From contig NZ_DAOUQB010000020.1 of NCBI RefSeq assembly GCF_030625865.1, positions 1 to 54,571 of the forward strand: a stretch of 54,571 nt of DNA, given 5' to 3'. Positions 8,732 through 16,863 of this stretch are shown one piece after another. Source of the stretch: Anaerotignum sp. (GTDB lineage: Bacteria > Bacillota > Clostridia > Lachnospirales > Anaerotignaceae). Every line of letters starts with the position of its first letter. Position 1 is the stretch's first letter. The notes beneath the pieces are model-generated. The model saw only the letters and a list, made by a program, of their open reading frames with translations, had not been told where the DNA came from and did not search any database. The position numbers and the translations under genes are program-made.

Positions 8732-9880
8732 ATGGAGTGGAAAAAATATATACAAAATTTTGATTTAATGCTTTTGGGTGCCGTTGCAATCCTTACTTTA
8801 TTCGGACTTGTTGCAATTGCCAGTGCAACCCATGTTAACCTTGGGGAAAGCACCACCTTTGTGGTAAAACAAAGTGCTTTTTTTATTGTAGGCATAATTC
8901 TGATGTTGATTGCGGCAAATATAGATTATGAGTACTTTTCTCAGTTTCATATTCCTATTTACTTCATCAACCTTGCAATGCTGCTTGCCGTACTTTTAAT
9001 CGGCACAGGTGCCAAGGGCGCTGTGCGTTGGATTGCCATTGGCCCATTAACCATACAACCATCAGAATTTTCCAAAATAATTATGATTTTTTGTATGGCA
9101 CAAATTATAAAATTGCATTACAATAAAGTAAATAGTTTACCTTTTCTTGCCTTCCTTGGCGTATATGTTATGGTTCCTATTGTCTTGATACAAAAGCAAC
9201 CTGCCCTTTCCGCCAGCATGGTATTGATTGCAATTTTTTGTATCCAGCTTTTCGTATCTGGGCTAAGCTATACATTTATACGAAATGTATTCATTATTAC
9301 GGTACCTTTTATTGTTTTCGTCCTATGGGATGTGGCAAGAGAAAACCCTTTAATTATGGATAAGATATTAGAAACCCATCAGTTTAATCGTGTTCTCTCA
9401 TTTGTGGATCCAAAAAGGGATGCCAGCCTTTATTACCAAACAGAAAAATCCATTAGTGCCATAGGTTCGGGGCAGCTAACAGGACAAGGACTTTTTAGTG
9501 GTACATTGAACCAATTAAGTTACCTTCCGGAACCCCATAACGATTTTATCTTCTCCGTAATCGGCGAAGAATTTGGTTTTATTGGTTGTTTATTTGTTTT
9601 GGGAGTCTTGCTTTTTATCGTATTTCGTTGTATAGTAATAGCAATATCATCCAGAAATATTTTTAGTCAGTTAGTAGTTACAGGAATCGCCGGTATGTTT
9701 GCCTTTCAAACCTTTGTAAACGCCGGCGTTGCCTTGGGAATCTTGCCAAATACGGGCATGTCCCTGCCATTTGTCAGTTACGGCGGTAGTTCCATGTGGA
9801 CCAATATGGTTGCTATTGGCCTTGTATTAAACATAAGAAAAAAAGAAACAAAATCATTGTTTGAGGGAGGATTGTTATGA
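8732..9880 (+). CDS. rodA: SEDS-family peptidoglycan polymerase RodA
   Basis: Membrane glycosyltransferase that polymerises lipid II during elongation with a class B PBP (here probably the product of 3882-6719). The 382-residue protein has about ten membrane helices. SEDS hallmarks are GAKGAVRWIAIGPLTIQPSE near residues 93-112, the extracellular loop with LPEPHNDFIFSVIGEEFG near residues 265-282 containing the catalytic-type Asp, and the C-terminal GILPNTGMSLPFVSYGGSS. GGAGG lies 10 nt before the ATG. Its TGA overlaps the next gene's ATG by 4 nt, so translation is coupled. FtsW is the alternative, but the association with mre/min genes favours RodA. Confidence 0.92.
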   Translation: MEWKKYIQNFDLMLLGAVAILTLFGLVAIASATHVNLGESTTFVVKQSAFFIVGIILMLIAANIDYEYFSQFHIPIYFINLAMLLAVLLIGTGAKGAVRWIAIGPLTIQPSEFSKIIMIFCMAQIIKLHYNKVNSLPFLAFLGVYVMVPIVLIQKQPALSASMVLIAIFCIQLFVSGLSYTFIRNVFIITVPFIVFVLWDVARENPLIMDKILETHQFNRVLSFVDPKRDASLYYQTEKSISAIGSGQLTGQGLFSGTLNQLSYLPEPHNDFIFSVIGEEFGFIGCLFVLGVLLFIVFRCIVIAISSRNIFSQLVVTGIAGMFAFQTFVNAGVALGILPNTGMSLPFVSYGGSSMWTNMVAIGLVLNIRKKETKSLFEGGLL

Positions 9881-10272
9881 ATATCGGTTTAATCGCCCAT
9901 GATAATAAAAAGAAATTGATGGAAAACTTATGCATTGCTTACAGACATATTCTATGTAAACACGATATTTATGCAACAAGCACTACCGGTCGTCTCATTG
10001 AGGAGGCTGCAAATTTGGTTGTTCATAAATATCTCTCCAGCCGTTTAGGCGGGCAACAACAGATGGGGGCGCAAATCGTGAATAACGATATTGATTTGAT
10101 GATCTTTTTGAGAGATCCCGTATCACCCCAAGATTATGAATCTGAGGTTACCTCTATATTCCGCCTTTGCGATATGCATAATATTCCCCTTGCCACAAAT
10201 TTGGCTACTGCCGAAGCGCTTCTGCTTGCATTGGATAGAGGAGATTTAGACTGGAGAAATGTGGTGAGGTAG
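9877..10272 (+). CDS. Methylglyoxal synthase homologue with altered active site
   Basis: The fold and length (131 residues) match methylglyoxal synthase, which converts dihydroxyacetone phosphate to methylglyoxal and phosphate. The match to known MgsA is close along the whole length: IGLIAHDNKKK at the start, YATSTTG, LMIFLRDP, then RLCDMHNIPLATNLATAEALL. However, the segment that is normally SGPLGGDQQIGA reads SSRLGGQQQMGA. The Asp equivalent to the E. coli catalytic base D71 is therefore Gln, and the preceding Gly-Pro is Ser-Arg. The H98...D101 region is also changed (QDYESEV instead of a QPHEPDV-type sequence). The DNA (GGC GGG CAA CAA CAG) confirms the reading. It may lack classic MgsA activity or do something else. 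It is coupled to rodA by a 4-nt overlap. Confidence 0.8.
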   Translation: MNIGLIAHDNKKKLMENLCIAYRHILCKHDIYATSTTGRLIEEAANLVVHKYLSSRLGGQQQMGAQIVNNDIDLMIFLRDPVSPQDYESEVTSIFRLCDMHNIPLATNLATAEALLLALDRGDLDWRNVVR

Positions 10273-10276
10273 TTTT

Positions 10277-10588
10277 ATGACGCAAATGCATTTTAATGGT
10301 ATCGCTTTTGCAATTCTTATGGGCTATTACCTTTTGATTAATCTAATTAATTATGGTACTATGGCCTTTGATAAGAAAGCTGCAATCAATCATAAAAGAC
10401 GAATTCCCGAAAAAAATTTTTATCTAATGGCTATTTTAGGCGGTGGTTTAGGCGGTTTGCTTGGACAGATATTGAAGCGGCATAAAACACGCCATATAGA
10501 TTTTATTTTTGTTTTTACCATAACCGCAATATTGCATATCCTTGTTATCTATATCATTATGGGGAAATTTGTTATTACCTTTAGTTAA
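10277..10588 (+). CDS. DUF1294 family membrane protein
   Basis: A 103-residue protein with three hydrophobic helices (about 8-26, 47-65, 74-98). The family signature is visible: YYLLINLINYGTMAFDKKAA, then RRIPEKNFYLMAILGGGLGGLLG and a KRHKTRH basic loop. DUF1294 proteins have no established function that I can name. It begins 4 bp after the MgsA homologue with GAGG at the stop codon of that gene, and is followed by a terminator, so it ends the rodA operon. Confidence 0.85.
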   Translation: MTQMHFNGIAFAILMGYYLLINLINYGTMAFDKKAAINHKRRIPEKNFYLMAILGGGLGGLLGQILKRHKTRHIDFIFVFTITAILHILVIYIIMGKFVITFS

Positions 10589-10616
10589 AATTTGTATTAT
10601 AAAACATGAAAAATAT

Positions 10617-10659
10617 AGCGGATATACTCGATTTTTAAATCAGTATATCCGCTTTTTTT
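10617..10659. terminator. Terminator between convergent operons
   Basis: Perfect 12-bp arms AGCGGATATACT and AGTATATCCGCT around a 13-nt loop, with TTTTTT on the + side and an A-rich stretch on the other side, so it could serve the rodA operon and, more weakly, the opposing ger/spoIIR operon. Confidence 0.85.
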
Positions 10660-10749
10660 AATCTCTTCCTGCCAATGCCTTATAAATATTTCTTCTTTTC
10701 TACACAATATTTTGCAAAGAAAAAAACTTTTTTTGCGTCTCTGGTCATC

Positions 10750-11433
10750 CTAATTTCGCTCCTGCCACCATTCAACAACCTTAAACTTTACTTTCGGCGT
10801 AATTTTATCCTGCTCCATTGCAGTAACAACCAAAAATTCTTCATCCGTTAGTGTATTTTCCAACCTATGGTAGCTCTCTTCTGTGGTAAATCCCCAAGAG
10901 GCATCTACATAACACATTTGAGGATATAATACACACCACCAATTATGCCCCTCGGCCTCTCCTATTTCGATACGCAATGCGTCGTATATTCCAGCCGGAA
11001 AAATTAAATCATCATAACGTTTAAAAGGAAACTCCTCCCGTGCCAGAGAAACCCTTACCGAATAATCGTACCCCTGGGCAATGACTTCCCTTTGTGCCGT
11101 TTCACAGATCTCCTTTTTCACCTGATCTAAAGCCGCTAAGGTTTCTTCCTTACTCTTACAAGCAGAAATTAATTCTCCATACTCTTGTAAAACCTTGTCC
11201 CTAACTTTTAACTTCAGGTCCTGATCCTCCTGAGAATCGCTGTTAGCCAGTACATGAAAGCGCACAACCTTTGCAGAAATTCCCCCCTGAATCATTTGCG
11301 AATATCCCTTGGTCCAATGGGCACCAAACGCTGCACTAAAAGCAACTCCAATTACAACAGCTGCACACCAATACCATTTTTCTTTTTTCCAAAGTTCTTT
11401 CAACATATTCTGAAATTGACCTAATCTACTCAT
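10750..11433 (-). CDS. spoIIR: Stage II sporulation protein R
   Basis: Forespore-made signal protein that triggers SpoIIGA processing of pro-sigma-E across the septum. The 227-residue protein has an N-terminal membrane/signal segment (about residues 19-40) and the SpoIIR domain: RFHVLANSDSQEDQDLKLKVRDKVL near residues 58-82, a central VSLAREEFPFKRY, and the C-terminal NWWCVLYPQMCYVDAS with the conserved Trp-Cys. AGGGTGAGGG precedes the ATG. It lies 57 bp downstream of gerAC, same strand, which suggests co-transcription with germination genes, an unusual but plausible forespore-expressed set. Confidence 0.93.
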   Translation of the reverse strand: MSRLGQFQNMLKELWKKEKWYWCAAVVIGVAFSAAFGAHWTKGYSQMIQGGISAKVVRFHVLANSDSQEDQDLKLKVRDKVLQEYGELISACKSKEETLAALDQVKKEICETAQREVIAQGYDYSVRVSLAREEFPFKRYDDLIFPAGIYDALRIEIGEAEGHNWWCVLYPQMCYVDASWGFTTEESYHRLENTLTDEEFLVVTAMEQDKITPKVKFKVVEWWQERN

Positions 11434-11490
11434 ACCCTCACCCTTTTTTTCTTTGTTAAAGGGAGGATTTCCTTTTTTTTCAAATTTTAA

Positions 11491-12558
11491 TCATCGAATT
11501 CTTCCTGTATCACGAATTTTTAAATCAGGTTCAATTGAAATTTCTACTTCGTTCCAAAAATCTCCTGAAAAATCCGGGTTTTTACGTCTCAACCGTTCTG
11601 CCAAACCAAGAAATTCTGCTGTTTCTTGTTCCTTTGCTATTTTCATTGTGTTTTCGACTTCTGTTATTACGATTTTAGAAAAAAGTTCCTCCAATTTTTT
11701 AGATCCCGCTTCTGTAAAAGCATCTGTATTGGTATTACCCACAAGATCACCATGTAATCGCAAACGAATACGACAAATTATCTTTCCATCATCCTGGGTG
11801 ATAAAATCATAATTCGCTTGACTGCGTACAATTCGTAACGGGATTTCTTTTTCACCCTCCTGTGCCTCCAATATTGCGCCCTCGGCCTCTCCCAGCAAAA
11901 ATAAATATCCTTGCTCTTGTTTATCATCCAAGAAAGCTGCCAATTTCACATTGGCTAAAGCAACACCGCCTCCTAAATACAGCCCCTTCTCCACCGGTTC
12001 AATTCGTGGTAAAATGCAGGAACCTTTCTGCTCCTTCAATTCCGTAAAAAAGGTATCCATATCCAATCCCTTTGTAACGCCAACCTCTTTTGCCGTATTT
12101 TTATAAAACTCCCATAAATAGAGCCCTGTACCGTCATCCTCCTCCAGCATTGCCTCTATACACTCTCCTGCCGTTGCTTCCGTCCCCAAAACCGTCACCT
12201 TTTTGGATATTTCCTGACTACGCTTCAGCTCTTCCAGAAGGGATTGCAGCTCACGCTGATCCTCCAAAATACTTTTTCCCAAAACAATCATCTTTAATTG
12301 TCCCAGTTCTGTTTTGCGGGAATTTTGGCTATCATTACAAGCTATGGCATCGGCCAAGGTCCTACCCTCACATTCCATTTTTTCCGGATCCTTTTCATCT
12401 ATCTTTGCCGGTGCAAAAGAAATGAGGTATCCATCTTTGCCCTTGTCAACGCCCATTGTTATCATATATTCCCTATCCTCAGGGTCCCTTTTGTCCCAAC
12501 ATCCTGTTGTAATAAAAAGGGGCAGTACCATTACTATGATCCATTTCCAATTATTCAT
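11491..12558 (-). CDS. gerAC: Ger(x)C family spore germination lipoprotein (GerAC)
   Basis: Lipoprotein subunit of a nutrient germinant receptor in the spore inner membrane. The start at 12558 is set by GGGAGGGG 4-5 nt upstream; the longer frame to 12582 would run through this site. The signal peptide ends at a lipobox (ITTGC, Cys about residue 20) followed by WDKRDPEDREYMITMGVDKG, the typical Ger(x)C beginning. About 355 residues, normal length. The C-terminal domain carries LHGDLVGNTN and LRRKNPDFSGDFWNE. It overlaps gerAB by 8 nt. Confidence 0.92.
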   Translation of the reverse strand: MNNWKWIIVMVLPLFITTGCWDKRDPEDREYMITMGVDKGKDGYLISFAPAKIDEKDPEKMECEGRTLADAIACNDSQNSRKTELGQLKMIVLGKSILEDQRELQSLLEELKRSQEISKKVTVLGTEATAGECIEAMLEEDDGTGLYLWEFYKNTAKEVGVTKGLDMDTFFTELKEQKGSCILPRIEPVEKGLYLGGGVALANVKLAAFLDDKQEQGYLFLLGEAEGAILEAQEGEKEIPLRIVRSQANYDFITQDDGKIICRIRLRLHGDLVGNTNTDAFTEAGSKKLEELFSKIVITEVENTMKIAKEQETAEFLGLAERLRRKNPDFSGDFWNEVEISIEPDLKIRDTGRIR

Positions 12559-13654
12559 GCTTGCCCCTCCCTTTGATTCCATCTATGCAAAGCGTAATTA
12601 ATGGCAGAAGAATGAAAAATACCCCATTCAGCCATGGTGCAACGCGTAGTCTTACCCAATAAACTGTCGCCATATCTTTCGGTAACAAAGCCACAATAAA
12701 GATTAACGGGCACCATAAAATAAGCCATCGATTGCGCTGTTGTTTCTTGCTTTTGAAAACTCTGGTACAAAGATCTCCTCCAAAAAAGATTAGAATTGCT
12801 ACAAAAAGAAAGGTTGTAACCATCCAAAACCAAAGTAGAAACAAATCCTGTCTTCCCAAAAAAATACCGGAAAAACTAACTCTTTCCATCATTTGTAGCG
12901 TAGGCAGCATTTTTTCCGATAATACATCCGCGCCATAAACAGCCAATGATAAAAATACTAAAATACCAAGGGCAGCAGTTGCCAGCAAGCATGTAAGCCA
13001 AATACGTCTGCCCAAATGTTGCCTTTTTTTCAAATAAGGAAACATAAAAAGAAATATGCCTAGACCTTGAAACAATTGTCCAAAGAAAGGCACACCCTCC
13101 TTTAGTTCATGCAAATTAGGCATCTCTATGGGCAAAACACGATGATATTCCGCTGAAATCGCCACAAAGATTAACACCAATATAAGAGGTACAAACACGA
13201 CAAAGAAAAGTACTTCTGCAGCTCTTGCACTACACTCTGCGCCATGGGCAGCAGTGATGCTGCATAATATCAGCGTAAGCAAAATTAACAGCCACAGTGG
13301 TGTTCTGGGCAGCATAGACGATGAAATAATATCGCAAAACAAACGAAGCTCCATAGCACCGTCAAATACAAGCTTACCTGCCAATCCAAAGGCTAAAACC
13401 GTGCCTAGTCCCCTGCCAAAAGAATATTCATACCACTCTACCGCCGTATAGGACGGATGTCTTCCCCCTAAATATACTAAAAAGACGGCTAAAAGCGAGG
13501 AAGCAACACCCCATAATATCGTTACAATCCAACAGCTATTCCCTGCGGAATTTGCCGCTTCACTTGGCAAAAATAAAACTGCTGTACTGAAATAATACAG
13601 CAAAAGCATGGATTCCAGCTGGCGTACTGAAATCTTATGATTTTCGGCAAACAT
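12551..13654 (-). CDS. gerAB: Spore germination permease-like protein GerAB
   Basis: Ten-helix amino acid-permease-like subunit of the GerA-type receptor, thought to bind the germinant. The 367-residue protein starts with a cytoplasmic segment (KISVRQLESMLLLYYFSTAVLF) and shows evenly spaced hydrophobic segments, with SYTAVEWYEYSFGRGLG in the loop after helix 2. GGGAGG precedes the ATG and lies at the gerAA stop codon, so translation is likely coupled. Ligand identity cannot be read from sequence. Confidence 0.92.
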   Translation of the reverse strand: MFAENHKISVRQLESMLLLYYFSTAVLFLPSEAANSAGNSCWIVTILWGVASSLLAVFLVYLGGRHPSYTAVEWYEYSFGRGLGTVLAFGLAGKLVFDGAMELRLFCDIISSSMLPRTPLWLLILLTLILCSITAAHGAECSARAAEVLFFVVFVPLILVLIFVAISAEYHRVLPIEMPNLHELKEGVPFFGQLFQGLGIFLFMFPYLKKRQHLGRRIWLTCLLATAALGILVFLSLAVYGADVLSEKMLPTLQMMERVSFSGIFLGRQDLFLLWFWMVTTFLFVAILIFFGGDLCTRVFKSKKQQRNRWLILWCPLIFIVALLPKDMATVYWVRLRVAPWLNGVFFILLPLITLCIDGIKGRGKHE

Positions 13655-13656
13655 AT

Positions 13657-15138
13657 TTAATTTCCTCCCTTTCTTCCTCTTGCTGATGGTTTTGTAAAGA
13701 TTGGACGCCGTTTCATCTTACGCAGGGGAAGGCGAAAAACGGTATCCTCCCAGTCTACATCATCGTTTACGGATGCAGAACAAAACGGGTACATAAAAGG
13801 AATTCCATAAGAAGTAAGGCTGCATAAATGGGCCAGAACGAATAGCAATGCAATCCAAAGGCCAAATAGACCGAATATTGCTGATAAAAAAACAGCTAAA
13901 TATTTACTGAGCCTTAAACCTGAAACCAAAGATATATTTGGAATGACAAAGGAACAAATTCCCGTAAGTGCAGAAACAATGACAACCGCAGGGCTAACGA
14001 TTCCAGCTTCAACCGCTGCTGATCCAATAATAATTCCTCCTACAATACCTATGGTAGAACTTACCGGAGACGGTAACCGTATTCCTGCTTCCCGCAGCAA
14101 CTCAAAAGCCAGCTCCATGATAATTACTTCACCCACCACAGAAAAAGGAATATTTTGCCTTGTGGATGCAATTTTTATGGCCAGGGCCGTCGGTATTAAT
14201 TCCGGATGATATACGGATAAAGCAATATAAAGTCCAGGCAGGGCAATAGCTACAACCGCAGCCACATAGCGTATGGCACGAATAAAGCTCATTATTTCCC
14301 ATCGGTCATAATAATCCTCTGCCGCCTGGAAAAATACGTTGAGCGTTACCGGCAGCATTATAACGACAGGAGTATTGTCAATCACCAGCACAATCCTGCC
14401 TTCCAGCAAAGCCGAGGCGGCTTTATCCGGCCGTTCTGTCATTTGTAATTGTGGAAACGGTGATGTCCAGCGTTTTTCCAAAAGCTGTTCCAAATATCCG
14501 CTGTCCAAAACACCATCCAAATTTATGTTATCCAGCTGTTTTTCAATCATTTTTAAAGTTTCCGGTCTCACTAAGTCCTCTATATACATCAAAGCAACAT
14601 CGGTTTTACTTCTGGTACCGCTTTTCTTTCGCTTCAACTTAAGATTGGTATCTCGAATGCGTCGACGAATTAAGACAATATTCGTGGCCATAACCTCCAA
14701 AAAAGCGTCCTTTGGCCCTTGTACTACCACTTCTGTTTGGGTTTGACTTACTCCACGAGAAGGAAACCCCTTTGTGGATGCTTGCAATGCAAATGCATTC
14801 CCATCCATTAGAAGCGCCGTATCACCCAATAAAACCGCATCATATATCTGCTCAAGCTCTGTAATTTTGCTTACTTCGCCTATGGCGATAATATCCTCCA
14901 TTAAATCCTCTAATATGCCACTTTCATTGCATTCTTTGTGATGGCTCATTAAGTTTGTCATAATAAAATCGCTTATTGTATTGCCATCAACGATATTATC
15001 CGTATAAATCATAAATAGTCTTGATTTGCCACTTCCCACAACAAACTCTCGCATGATTACGTCACCACAATCGCGAAAAGCCTCTTTTATGGCAATTATA
15101 TTTTCTGACAGATTTTTTGAAATCTGCATATAGTCCAC
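13657..15138 (-). CDS. gerAA: Spore germination protein GerAA
   Basis: Largest subunit of the GerA-type germinant receptor. The 493-residue protein has a soluble N-terminal region (1-240) with GDTALLMDG and FPSRGVSQTQTEVVVQGPKDAF-type motifs, followed by the conserved IDNTPVVIMLPVTLNVFFQ block and about five membrane segments with RQNIPFSVVGEVIIMELAFELLREAG. The listed start is a GTG at 15138; an ATG three codons later (15129), with GGCGGTGG 5 nt upstream, is an equally good choice. It is first in the gerAA-AB-AC-spoIIR run. Timing under sigma-G would be expected from the family, but no clear sigma-G promoter was identified. Confidence 0.93.
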   Translation of the reverse strand: MDYMQISKNLSENIIAIKEAFRDCGDVIMREFVVGSGKSRLFMIYTDNIVDGNTISDFIMTNLMSHHKECNESGILEDLMEDIIAIGEVSKITELEQIYDAVLLGDTALLMDGNAFALQASTKGFPSRGVSQTQTEVVVQGPKDAFLEVMATNIVLIRRRIRDTNLKLKRKKSGTRSKTDVALMYIEDLVRPETLKMIEKQLDNINLDGVLDSGYLEQLLEKRWTSPFPQLQMTERPDKAASALLEGRIVLVIDNTPVVIMLPVTLNVFFQAAEDYYDRWEIMSFIRAIRYVAAVVAIALPGLYIALSVYHPELIPTALAIKIASTRQNIPFSVVGEVIIMELAFELLREAGIRLPSPVSSTIGIVGGIIIGSAAVEAGIVSPAVVIVSALTGICSFVIPNISLVSGLRLSKYLAVFLSAIFGLFGLWIALLFVLAHLCSLTSYGIPFMYPFCSASVNDDVDWEDTVFRLPLRKMKRRPIFTKPSARGRKGGN

Positions 15139-15241
15139 CGCCTTTCCTTTTGCTTATTTTTCCATAAAAGGATAAAACTATACCTAAGGATGACATGTCT
15201 TTAAAATTCCTTTATTCCGCTCTTCAAACAATTTTTTGCAA

Positions 15242-15274
15242 TAAAAAAACGCCCACATTTATTTATGGACGTTT
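15242..15274 (-). terminator. Terminator of the TolC-like gene
   Basis: Reading the minus strand, AACGTCCAT and GTGGGCGTT arms (one G-T pair) with a short A/T loop, followed by seven T residues. Confidence 0.75.
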
Positions 15275-15291
15275 CGTTATTTCATTTTTAT

Positions 15292-16497
15292 TTATTCTTC
15301 ACTGGAAGAACTGGAAGAACTGGAAGAACTAGAAGAACCGGAAGATACGCTGCCAATCAAACTGGTATTTTTAAAAGCAAACACCTGCATATCATAAGCA
15401 TCTGCCAATTTCTGAAGGGCAATCTCATTTTTCGTTACCGCTAATTGTGCCTGTTCCAATTTAAGCTCTGTAACATTGCCTACCTGATAGTTTACTTCTG
15501 CCGTTTTTAAATCAGCCTGTGCCTGAGCTAAATCAGATTCTGCCTGTTTGTAATTTGCTTCTGACTGTTGTAGCTGTACATACGCATTACGGATGGCAAT
15601 ATCCTTATCTTCCTTTGCCGCTTTTAAGGCCCTCTGGGCAGTGCCATAGGAAAGCTTATTGCTTTTATTGGTGGAATTATTAATAGATTCGGCTACATAG
15701 TTTTGTTTAAACTTCGCATCCTCAGCAGCTTGTTCTTTTAGCAAAATAGAATAATCACTATTCATCGCTGCATTGATATATGCTTCAATGGTACCTGATA
15801 ATTCATAAGGTTCAAATTCCACATTATATTCCACTTCATAAACTTTATCTACGGATTCACCCATTAAATCATTTAAGTTGGCATACTTTTGTTCCAAAGT
15901 CTTTTCAAGCTGATAAACATTTACTTTACTTTCATCATAGTCCGCTTTCAATTGATCTAGTTTGTACTGGCTAAGCATACCCAAAGAAAGCTTGGTTTGA
16001 CCCTGTTCATATAAAGTTTTTTGTATTTCACAATTTTTTTTCAACAATTCGAGATCCGCTTCATTTTCAACAATAGAGGAAAACGTGCTTTTTAAAGTTG
16101 CTTCTAACATTAAATTTGTAATTTGTGTTGTGTACTTATTTTTTGTCATACCGCTATCTGTATTATATATACCGGAAGTATAACTATAAACCGCATCATT
16201 TACCCATTTTTGATAGTCATAGGTTGGAATTGAAAAAGAACCAACCGCATCCCATAAATCTTCCTTTGACTCTTGTAAATAATCATTGGTTTTCTGTAAA
16301 TCAATTAAATCCACACTATGTTTTTTTGCTTTTTCCAAAGCTTCCTCATAGGTTAAAACAGGCGTTGCTTGTTCCAATTGAGCCTCTACCGTCTCTGTTG
16401 TGGAGGGTGTTTCTGCTGCATATGCAGTTGTGCCAAAAAGAGTCACCGTAAGTGCTAAAGCAACCGCACCTTTCGTACCCCCTATTATTTTCTTCAT
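15292..16497 (-). CDS. TolC-family-like exported coiled-coil protein
   Basis: A 401-residue protein with a signal peptide (residues 1-28, cut after AYA). The body resembles the outer membrane efflux protein (TolC/OEP) family: LTYEEALEKAKKHSVDLIDLQKT near residues 48-70, and two long alpha-helical hairpin regions, the second containing AYVQLQQSEANYKQAESDLAQAQADLKTAEVNYQVGNVTEL near residues 300-340. It ends in an extreme low-complexity serine run and EE. TolC proteins normally span an outer membrane, which a Gram-positive sporeformer lacks, so the role is unclear; a cell-wall or surface-layer structural role is a guess. No permease or adaptor gene is adjacent. GAGGAGG precedes the ATG. Confidence 0.75.
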   Translation of the reverse strand: MKKIIGGTKGAVALALTVTLFGTTAYAAETPSTTETVEAQLEQATPVLTYEEALEKAKKHSVDLIDLQKTNDYLQESKEDLWDAVGSFSIPTYDYQKWVNDAVYSYTSGIYNTDSGMTKNKYTTQITNLMLEATLKSTFSSIVENEADLELLKKNCEIQKTLYEQGQTKLSLGMLSQYKLDQLKADYDESKVNVYQLEKTLEQKYANLNDLMGESVDKVYEVEYNVEFEPYELSGTIEAYINAAMNSDYSILLKEQAAEDAKFKQNYVAESINNSTNKSNKLSYGTAQRALKAAKEDKDIAIRNAYVQLQQSEANYKQAESDLAQAQADLKTAEVNYQVGNVTELKLEQAQLAVTKNEIALQKLADAYDMQVFAFKNTSLIGSVSSGSSSSSSSSSSSSEE

Positions 16498-16541
16498 GGT
16501 ATTTCCTCCTCAGTATTACGTTTGATTTTATAATAAAACTA

Positions 16542-16550
16542 ATTATACCA
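16542..16550 (-). promoter_or_regulatory. Extended -10 promoter of the TolC-like gene
   Basis: On the minus strand TGGTATAAT, an extended -10, 45 bp before the start. Just upstream at 16573-16591 is an inverted repeat GATTAAG-GATTT-CTTAATC that overlaps or adjoins the -35 area and could be an operator. Confidence 0.5.
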
Positions 16551-16782
16551 TACTTTTAAGAAAATTCCAGTAGATTAAGGATTTCTTAATCATTTCTTAT
16601 AGGATTTTATTATTTTTTTCAATGATGTGATAAAAAGAATAATAGAATCAATTTTTAACTTCATTTGCTACCACGAGTTTTCAATATCGTTGAAACGTCT
16701 ATGGTAATATTTTACCCATCTAATTTTCACCAAAGATTCGGACTTCTCTTTCATGCAAAAAACCTGTCTCTTTGCCAAATAG

Positions 16783-16813
16783 ATAAAAAAGGGGCAGACG
16801 ATGTCTGCCCCTT
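16783..16813 (-). terminator. Strong terminator of the 937-residue surface protein gene
   Basis: Arms AAGGGGCAGAC and GTCTGCCCCTT with a 3-nt loop, and a run of T residues on the minus strand. The same GGGGCAGAC/GTCTGCCCC hairpin recurs at 20323 and 30362. A second, weaker hairpin (CTTGAAGG against CCCTCAAG) sits at 16821-16841 between this and the stop codon. Confidence 0.85.
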
Positions 16814-16863
16814 CTGGGTACTTGAAGGCAAAACCCTCAAGCTTATTTTTCAGTTAGCATTGA

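Noticed and set aside
15301-15345. Ser-rich repeat at the end of the TolC-like gene as a tandem DNA repeat of independent interest
   Set aside because: It is a simple low-complexity coding tail; slippage variation is possible but nothing else is indicated.
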